A DNA stretch of 64,000 nucleotides, from NCBI GenBank assembly GCA_004009845.1, contig RMBW01000003.1, forward strand, positions 372,001 to 436,000, given 5' to 3'. The stretch's first letter is position 1. Each line of letters starts with the position of its first letter. Position numbers and translations under genes: made by a program. A model generated the notes under the pieces. The model did not search any database and had not been told where the DNA came from. It saw only the letters and a list, made by a program, of their open reading frames with translations. Below, in pieces: positions 56,835 to 64,000 of the stretch. The stretch comes from Davidsoniella eucalypti (Eukaryota; Ascomycota; Sordariomycetes; Microascales; Ceratocystidaceae).

Positions 56835-59800
56835 TTAGTTGCTAGGGTCGTGAGGCAAGAAATTGCCGATGATTAGAGTAGGCCTGAACAGTGTTAGAAT
56901 CTTTGTTCTGCCGCTATCAATGTATGGTTGTGCTTACATTTTGTAGTCGTCACGGTGAATCATGAATGAAAAGGCACAGTTCACAGTGGCAACATGACTA
57001 TTTCCCGGTGACTTGAGTGAACAGGCCGTCAATAATGTGTCATGGTCGGGATCGAAGGCGATGGTCTCGAATTCTTCCCAGTATCGGACCATGGACTCTT
57101 CTGTGATGATCTGATGCAGCGCAATGGAGCCCTATACGAAATATAGTTAGTAATTGATAGTCAAGACCAACTTGAGTAACACAACATGGATATGGGGAAA
57201 ACACGTACATCACGTAGCTTCTCTACGGGGACATGAATCAGCTCTGCCATCTCTTTGTTTCCGCGGAAGATCTCTCCGGTACGACGCCACAAGCACGCGG
57301 GCACCGCCATGCTAGCAAAGACACGGTCGTATTCAAGGAGTTGCCTCTCAAACCACATCTCGACAACTACTAGTTCCATATCTGTGAGAGCCTGTGCAAT
57401 CTCGCGGAACTTTGGCCGGAAGCGGTCAAGACACTTGAGAATCTTTTGTTTGCTTGCTAGCGCAATATGCGAGTCTAGATACTCGGATAACTTCTGGTAT
57501 CCCTTGATATAGTTGAACGGCTTGAGGAGTCCAGCGTTATACTTGGCTTTGAGTAGCCTTTGCATACGTTCTTCGGGTGTATCATTACCGGTAGGATCTG
57601 CTGCTTGGAGATAGTAATCCCGTGCAGCCTTATCGCGATCGCGTTGAGGCACATAGATAGCAGGAAGAACACCGGAGGTCACATTATGATTGCCATGGGC
57701 TGGTATATTCGGCGGTGGAAGCATAGCCCCAGCAGCCGATGTCAAGGGATTAGGTAAACCACCGAGATCACTAATGCGGGTAGGCGGCCCGCCTTGGGCC
57801 GAGCTGTGTAGGGCTGCAGAAGGGCCATTAAGCGAGGCGAATCCATTCAGGATGTTGTTCTGCTGGCCGGATCCAGCAGCAGCACCCGCCCATTGCCGTT
57901 AGTGAGCGATCCGACAGAGCCAAAGGTATTGGATGAAGGATCTGCAGCAGAGGAACCATCGTTACCTAGGCCCATGCCATCGTCAAGCATGCTAGTATGG
58001 AGAAAGTCATTGAGGAGCTGGAACTCGTTGTTGACTTCAGACGCAGCCATGAAATTAGGATGGTAGTTGGGGATATCATGGAAGTGGTTGTGGCCCATGA
58101 AAAGCTCACTAATTTGCGAAACTGTAGACGCGTTAGTATGCGGGTCCCGGTATGGACTTTGGTAAGGACCGCGAGGGAGATGCTGCTGAAAGCGTGGATG
58201 GGCGTGATGTTGCATGGTTTAGTGGTAGTATAGGAAATGACTACTGAATAGCAGTATGATAGGAGTGGTCCAGAGTAGTGGAAGGATAGGGTATATATAT
58301 AGGGAGAGAGCGGGAAGCAACAGAAGTAGTTATGGTGAGGGCTGATCATATCAAGCTCGGATCCAAGTGGGGGACGACAAGCGGCTATATACCACACCGA
58401 CGCTCTATAACTTTACAGCTCTATGATGGTAGATAAATAGCCGGACAAGGGTATATAGAAGGTAGGAGGGCAGGAAGGCAAGTCGTAGCCGAGATCCCAC
58501 AAGGGAAAAGACGGAATGGGGAAACAAGCGAGAAAAGCCAAATGGTGACAAGCTCACGGAAAGCCAGGCGTAGTTCTACTGAGACATCGGGCATATAATA
58601 CTGTGCAGAAATGAAGATTGCAGTGGACTCGGCACTTCAGGTAGCATTTAGCGGCAGGGAAAACTTGGAGAGGGTGTAACAAGGCGGGGGGAGACAGGCC
58701 AAGTCGAGAACGAGGTGAGATGTGCGCCAACATAAGCTGGGCTTAGGTCACGCCGAGGTCAGATATGGAAGGGGGTGTATATACAGAACGCAAGAGAGGA
58801 CATATGTCAAGATAAAGGATAGGCCAGAAAGGGTAGGCCAAAAAGATGGACAAGATATGCTTACATGGGTTCATAGTGGCCGCGTGGACATGCGCCTGGA
58901 GATCAGCCACTGTTGATGGCGGGACCAGGTCAAGCAGGTTTGTTTCGGCAATACTAAAACCAGAAGCAGCAGAGGTAGTGATGACAACATCTATCTCAGA
59001 GGCTTGAGCTTGACGCTGTTGCTGCTGTTCTTGTTCAGCATCAGCAACAACAGTGCCGGCCGTCGAAGCTGCTCCCACAGAGCCATTGTTAGTTGCCGCG
59101 CCAGGTGTGGTGGTCGACGTAGAGCTCTTGGCCTTTTTGGCATCAGGCTCACGCTTTTCATCGTGGCACAGGTGGCCGATGTTGCGCTTAATACATCTAG
59201 TACATGGGCGGTCCTAGAGGGCAGGGAAAAACACGAGGGTACGGCGTCCCAGGTCAGCCTGGTTTCAAAGCGAAACGAAGAAAGAGCAGCGGCAGAAGGC
59301 AAAGATAACGGACAAACACGAAGAATGCGTGTGAACGAAGCCTATGCAAGCACATGGCAAAGCATGGCGTCCGCTTGTGAGGCGAGACGAGGCAGGGCTA
59401 GGCGAGAAGAGCAGAAGGGAGTAGAAGAGCGATTATACCGGATAAGGCAGTACGTACCAGATCACATGTCATATGCTATTGAGATAAAAGAAAAGAGGAC
59501 GTTAGCAAGAAGATACTCGTCAAAATATTAACTAAAAAGGGAAAGGGTATGTATGAAGGCATGGGGGGGGGGGGGGGGGGTGAAAGAAGGTCAATAGAGC
59601 TGTGGGTTTAAAGCCATAGATTTATTAGTTGTAAGCTGGATACGGCGTGTGCTATAGGCAGGTGCAATAATCAATAATAGAATGCCATATCTGCTTATGT
59701 TCGAGTAAAAGCATGTATCTGGGGCGAACAGGCGACGTTGTGCAGCATCAAGGACGCATAACTAGCCTAGAGCTCAAAGCCAAACCCGCTCGCCAGCCGA

Positions 59801-61940
59801 GAAGAGCCCCTCTCTCTGGCTGCAGATTGTTGTTGGGGTTTGTTTTGCTAGTGCTATGGCTGCGGTCCATACCCGAAAGATATGCGGGTGGCTTGTTTCG
59901 GCCTTTGCGCCTCTTAGTCAGCGTCTCTTTGGATAGAGACAGTAGCAACCACTACAGCAGCTATTAAGCACTTGCTACTACGATATAAAGCGCAAACTAG
60001 CACACCAACATACCAAAGGCGGCCGGGTCCGACCCCGATCAGCGTTGATCAGCGGGATGTTGGATGTCTTGCTAATACAGCTAGTTCTGGCCCAGATCGG
60101 TTGGAGCTACTATAGCTAGAACTATAGCTAGAGATAGCAGATGCCCGACGCACTGTATTGTCCACGGTGTGTGGCGCTTTAATTCGAGAAAAAAAACGCC
60201 GATAAAGGTAGCAATAGCAGTATCGATAGCGGAAAATGAGATATGTGCCATGCCGACTGAAACGGGACAGTCGATGCGTAGCCAACCAGAGCTTGAGAAA
60301 AAGGTAAAAAGAACGCAGAGATCTGCAGTCTTCACAGTAGTGTGATAGTGTGATTTCAAAAGCCAAACGGCCGAGTTGCTTGTCTTGGAATATGCGTGAA
60401 GTGGGAATCAGCGATTGAGTGAGCGGATAGGTGAGCGGTCGCCATGCAGGTAGGCAAAGACAGGACAATGTGACAATGTGCCGATGTGTAGTACTAGAAA
60501 GGCAGAAAGAGCGCTGGAGCAGCAATCTCCAAAGTGCAGCCAACGTATGTATGTGCGTACTTTGGTGCAATATACCGTGCATACATGTACATATGTATAC
60601 ATATATATACAGAAATATACATATATATACACATATATACATATATATACACATATATGCGCTTCTTAGTGCGTCGAGGCTTTTACTTCGCTCGCTTGTC
60701 CGGGTGGCTCGCACCTAATACTAATGATAATGCCAGCACCACGACCACCGTTAATGTGACCACCGACTATATCAAGCCAACCGCATCAGCAGCACAAGGA
60801 TGTCTGATGATCCCAGATTTCTGCTGTTTCTGCTCCTACTGTCGCTTGACAGCTCCAGGCAGCGCCCAGACGACAACCAAAAGACGCTGCTAGTGTGCTC
60901 CAACAACAATACAATATAGAGGGGAGGGGGGCTAAACAAACGCCAGGAATACTGCGGTGCGCGAGTGTGACGGGGGACTTCGACGGAAACTTACAGAACG
61001 GCGACAATATATGCAGGCTGTACGAGCGCATGGTTGTTAGCAAGCAGTATTCCCAAAGTAATTGTCATGTAAAACAGACTACCGCACTAAATTTATGTGC
61101 CCAAAACGAGAGAGGTTCTTGTTCCCGGTTCTTCGCTTGCTCCTTGCTTCCTACAAAACCCTCCTCCCGACAGACGGGACATCCTTCCCTAAGGTACGCT
61201 CTCCAAGACACTGACGCTGACACATTCACCACAGCACGCTTTTGCGCTCCGTCTTGGCAAGACACGCCAGACCAGCATCGACCTGCGGCAGCGGTAGTGG
61301 ATGCGCCAGTATGTTGTGTATGCACATATATGACGGTGATCACGTGCGTCAACTCCGAAAACAGACACTTACCATGGTTAACCTTTCTGCGCTTTTTTGG
61401 CGCGGGCTCTGCAGCATGCGCGCCGTTGACTTTGCGGTCTTTATCTTTATGGGAACCACCGATAGCCGACGATGCGCCAGCCGCACTATTAGGTGTGCCA
61501 CCAGTGGGCGGTACAGCTGGCGGCGCAGCGGGGGTGGCAGCAGTCGCAGCTTCGGCGGGCGTTGAAGAGCCGGTCGCGGCGCTTCTGGGCGTGCCGAGCT
61601 GTACCAAGACAGGCGTATTTTGTAGGGCTGTTCGTGTAGCCGCGGAAGAATGGCCGGTGTTGGCGTCGGCCAGAAGACCCTTCATGTCGCCTGAGCGCGC
61701 ATCGAGAAGCGCAAGCTGCTTAGCCGGCGAGACTAGCGTAGGAGGCTCTGAAGCCACCGGCGGCACAGCAGCAGTAGAAGCAGACGCAGACGCAGCACCA
61801 GTGGTCATGCTGGCTGCTGCGGTCTTGGTGCCGGCAAAGGCCATCTCGGCGCTGCCATTGTGCGGAATCGTGTGAGCTGCTACGCTGGGCGCTGCCAAGC
61901 GCAAAGCAGTCGCGGGGTCGCCGGCGCCTTTTGAGCTCAT
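56835..61940 (-). CDS. acuM: Zn2Cys6-PAS transcription factor AcuM/Rds2, gluconeogenesis regulator
   Basis: AcuM/Rds2-type factors activate gluconeogenic genes on non-fermentable carbon, usually with AcuK/Ert1. Exons on the minus strand are 61373-61940, 60995-61017, 59458-59475, 58865-59213, 57209-58121, 56938-57131 and 56835-56883. Residues 1-185 are Ala/Ser/Thr-rich, then KKRRKVNHA. The zinc knot reads ACIYCRRS / HMTCDL / DRPCTRCIKRNIGHLC with all six Cys, spread over four exons including ones of 23 and 18 nt. A Gln-rich linker and VNNEFQLLNDFL follow. The C-terminal region has LLKPFNYIKGYQKLSEYL, SMAVPACLWRRTGEIFRGN (PAS-like) and ends TLIIGNFLPHDPSN. The intron between the two micro-exons is 1.5 kb. 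Within 57209-58121 the frame shifts once. Either a 53-nt intron with a weak donor (57863-57915; total 686 residues) or a one-base deletion near 57893 explains it. ATG 61940 is the first in-frame ATG. AcuK is less likely: its zinc knot and PAS region differ. Confidence 0.87.
59563..59580 (+). repeat. Run of 18 G in an acuM intron
   Basis: Eighteen consecutive G on the plus strand, hence C in the acuM pre-mRNA, lie about 90 bp upstream of the HMTCDL micro-exon within the 1.5-kb intron. Its exact length is likely to be unreliable in sequencing. Confidence 0.8.
60581..60659 (+). repeat. ATAC/TATA microsatellite in an acuM intron
   Basis: An imperfect array of ACATATATAT units about 80 bp long lies within the 1.5-kb intron. 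It is self-complementary and could form a cruciform or an RNA hairpin. It encodes nothing recognisable. Confidence 0.75.
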
Positions 61941-63570
61941 GATGCCGGGTCGAAGAGCAGCGTTGTTATAGTTCTCGGGACCGAATCGGAGGCTGTTGTT
62001 GAGAAAGTTGGAGCGGCGTGTGCTCCGAACAAAGACGGGGAGAAGCCGGGAAAAGCTGGCTTCAGCACAACTCCAATGGGGACAACGCCGCGGGGCTTTT
62101 TTGGCTTTTCGGAGGCTCAGGATTGCCACTTGGGAGGTCCTTTTTTAGTGCGCCCGAGATTGTTAGGGCTTTTAGGGCGTCGGAAGCCAGATTTACGTCG
62201 TCCGAGCCGCCCTGTAGTGGTAAGTCTGCTGCAAAAAAAGATTTGTTCTTGTTTGTTCGTTTTTCGGCGTGCTGGATTTCGACTCGGCAGAAGGGAACAA
62301 CAAAGACGCAAGAAAACAAGGCCGATATTTCCACAGCCCAAAAGAATAGCGGAATATCGAAGAAGAGGCAAGATCTGTGTTAATCCAGAACCACGCAAAT
62401 CGCATGCAAATATTGAAAAGCTTCGTCGACAAAAGCAAAGCAGATGCTTCCAATGCCGCTGTTTTTAGCTTAGCTTTCAATCGTCAACAAAGCGACAGAC
62501 TCAGACTTCTCCAAGTAAAAAAGGGCTCGTGCCAGCTTCTCCAAGCCAAAGAAAAAGAATGCTGTTAGAAAAATCCAACAACAAAGGGGAGATCTTTTCT
62601 AGATTTCTTGGCTAAAATTGATAGGCTTCGATGGTACAAAATAAACGTAAGAGGGAGAAATTTCTCAATATTGCAAAAAAGAGAAGAAAATTGTCGCTCG
62701 TGAGATTTTTTCAATGGGAAAAAAAGCAAAGGGAGAAAGATATCCTTAGGGATATTTCTAATCCGCGCTATTCTGAAAATCGACAGCCTGGAAGGAGGCC
62801 CAAAAAATAAGACTTTCAGGTGATATCACAATCGCGATCCAAATATCATTTAGTCTAGAATACATGTGCCGTCACAGATGTCATATATGGAGCCATCTAG
62901 TGATGACTCGACAGTCGAGAAATCCACCAAGCCTTAGTCCAGCTTCAAACACCATAACAGTGTTCATTTTTGCCTTGATCGTCAAAGTTGCTGGTCTACT
63001 AAACGCTTCAGTGGCAACACAAGGCAAAGCCCCCCATAATTTTAGGGCTTGGTGGGCCTCTTGTGCGCTAGACTCGCCTATAAAGTTCGCCTGGTCCACC
63101 ACGCAGTGTGCCGTCTTGAGTCCTACGTCAAAAACTCTTAGCTGAGACAGATATAAAAAACACTCCAACACAAACAGGATTTAGTTAGTACCTTTCGTCG
63201 ATCTTGTTCTCTTTGCAAAATTGTTGGCTATCATTGGACCAGCTGCGCCGTTGTTCCACACCATGTAGAAGATCGTGCATTCAAACATATGTGGTAGCTG
63301 TACAGATATATGGCTACTAAGCTACTACAAGGCCTATCTCACTATTCTCAACTTACTCATTCACTGCTCATCGGTCATTGAAATGTTTCATTCCCCTGTG
63401 AAACCTCTTGGTTGTATTTCCATCCAACAGCTATGACACAAGATCCATGGCCTAATTAATCTAGCTAACATAAATGCAATGTACATGACATGAAGTGAGA
63501 GATATACATACGATGCCGTTTTGAAACCCTCAAGTTACAAACCCTAGATTCAGCGTCATTCTTACACCTC
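61941..63570. other. Intergenic region upstream of acuM
   Basis: This is the acuM promoter and the 3' flank of xanthine dehydrogenase, both genes on the minus strand. A frame of about 90 codons is open on both strands at 62870-63170 but has no motif I know. The region 62640-62830 is A-rich. No gene is called. Confidence 0.5.
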
Positions 63571-64000
63571 TCAAATATTCACAAAGAAACTCTGCTCGCC
63601 AGCCTTCGGCTCAACTCTAACTGCCCGAATAATTGGGTCCTCACAGGCCAATCGAATTCTCTCTGTAGTTGCAGGGCTCTCCAACTTCAAAAGCCCATCA
63701 TACTGTGCCTCTCCCTTAGGTTCTGGCACCGTAGCCTGCACGCCATACTTACTGCGGGCCGCCTTGAGCGCATCGCGAATCGCGAAGAACGCTGCTGCGC
63801 CCATAAACAACGGCGGCTCGCCGACACCACGTGAACGTTGGATTGTGCGTAGCTCTTTCCATTCCACATCTTTGAGTAGGCGCACATTGAACTCTTGAGG
63901 CACATCGCGGAACCCGGGGATCTTGTATGCGCCCGGCCCACGCGTAGCCAGTGCTCCGTTGCGCCGGAGCCACAGAGACTCTTCCATAGTGAAAAGGCCC
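63571..64000 (-). CDS. hxA: Xanthine dehydrogenase, C-terminal part
   Basis: Xanthine dehydrogenase oxidises hypoxanthine and xanthine to uric acid in purine breakdown, using molybdopterin, Fe-S clusters and FAD. Only the last 143 codons are in the window, and the gene continues past 64000. The visible part reads GLFTMEESLWLRRNGALA, then TRGPGAYKIPGFRDVP, LRTIQRSRGVGEPPLFMG and SPATTERIRLACEDP, ending EQSFFVNI. These are the conserved end of the molybdopterin domain. The Glu in RGVGEPPLF corresponds to the catalytic Glu of the active site, so the enzyme looks intact here. Match to the XDH end is close over the whole visible length. The symbol hxA is the Aspergillus name for this family and is applied by analogy. 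Confidence 0.93.
   Translation of the reverse strand, partial: GLFTMEESLWLRRNGALATRGPGAYKIPGFRDVPQEFNVRLLKDVEWKELRTIQRSRGVGEPPLFMGAAAFFAIRDALKAARSKYGVQATVPEPKGEAQYDGLLKLESPATTERIRLACEDPIIRAVRVEPKAGEQSFFVNI

Noticed and set aside
61941..62129. N-terminal extension of acuM beyond ATG 61940
   Set aside because: The open frame upstream contains no in-frame ATG; its first codon is GTG.
1..64000. CRISPR arrays, viral genes, transposase or reverse transcriptase ORFs, secondary-metabolite genes
   Set aside because: I looked for their motifs on both strands and saw none; repeats found are short and non-coding.

Overview
The window reads as nuclear DNA of an ascomycete fungus, most likely a filamentous one (Pezizomycotina). 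Genes are broken by short introns (about 50-110 nt, a few much longer) with GTAAGT/GTACGT-like donors, CTAAC-type branch sites and TAG/CAG acceptors. The F0 ATP-synthase ring subunit (ATP9) is nuclear and carries a mitochondrial presequence, as in Neurospora, whereas budding yeasts usually keep it in mtDNA. An AcuM/Rds2-type gluconeogenesis regulator, a fungal-type folliculin with two CxxC pairs and an Spo22/Zip4 meiosis gene fit the same group. The class cannot be fixed from the sequence; long gene-free stretches would suit an early-diverging or less compact lineage.

Layout: 1-392, 3' end of prefoldin subunit 3 (+). 3056-4412, SEC14 (+) with an apparent one-base deletion; 4966-5800, kinetochore MIS14/NSL1 (-). 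8048-8706, a small unrecognised four-exon gene (-); 10740-12127, proteasome ATPase RPT3 (+); 13333-14892, folliculin/LST7 (-). Then a 7.8-kb stretch without a supportable gene. 22671-25597, protein tyrosine phosphatase (-); 28469-30199, FMP25-like RCC1 protein (-); 31612-34193, COG3 (+); 34436-34520, intron-containing tRNA-Arg(CCG) (-); 35799-36777, YMC1-type mitochondrial carrier (+); 37040-39581, TIP20/RINT1 (-); 40616-42177, membrane alpha/beta hydrolase (+); 43716-44789, ATP9 (-); 47407-47994, RPS25 (-), divergent from RPS5 (+, 48406-49402); 49403-52237, repeat-bearing intergenic DNA; 52238-52978, GNAT acetyltransferase (+); 53064-56380, SPO22/ZIP4 (-) in eight exons; 56835-61940, acuM/RDS2 (-) with a zinc knot split over four exons; 63571-64000, 3' end of xanthine dehydrogenase (-).

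Most genes are housekeeping. Several act in membrane traffic or nutrient sensing (SEC14, folliculin, COG3, TIP20), mitochondrial function (FMP25, YMC1, ATP9), translation (RPS25, RPS5), chromosome segregation and meiosis (MIS14, SPO22), and carbon or purine metabolism (AcuM, XDH). They are not an operon or cluster, and I see no mobile-element ORF, CRISPR array, virus or biosynthetic cluster. Exon models were built by hand from splice motifs plus recalled family similarity; no alignment was run.

The more unusual observations are the micro-exon gene structure of acuM, two single-base reading-frame breaks (SEC14 and possibly acuM), a 28-residue tandem repeat of RRLS motifs in folliculin, a two-codon final exon in ATP9, telobox-like sites between the two ribosomal protein genes, a 9-bp inverted repeat in RPS5 intron 1, and a three-copy repeat near 50 kb. 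I did not find a clearly new biological system.
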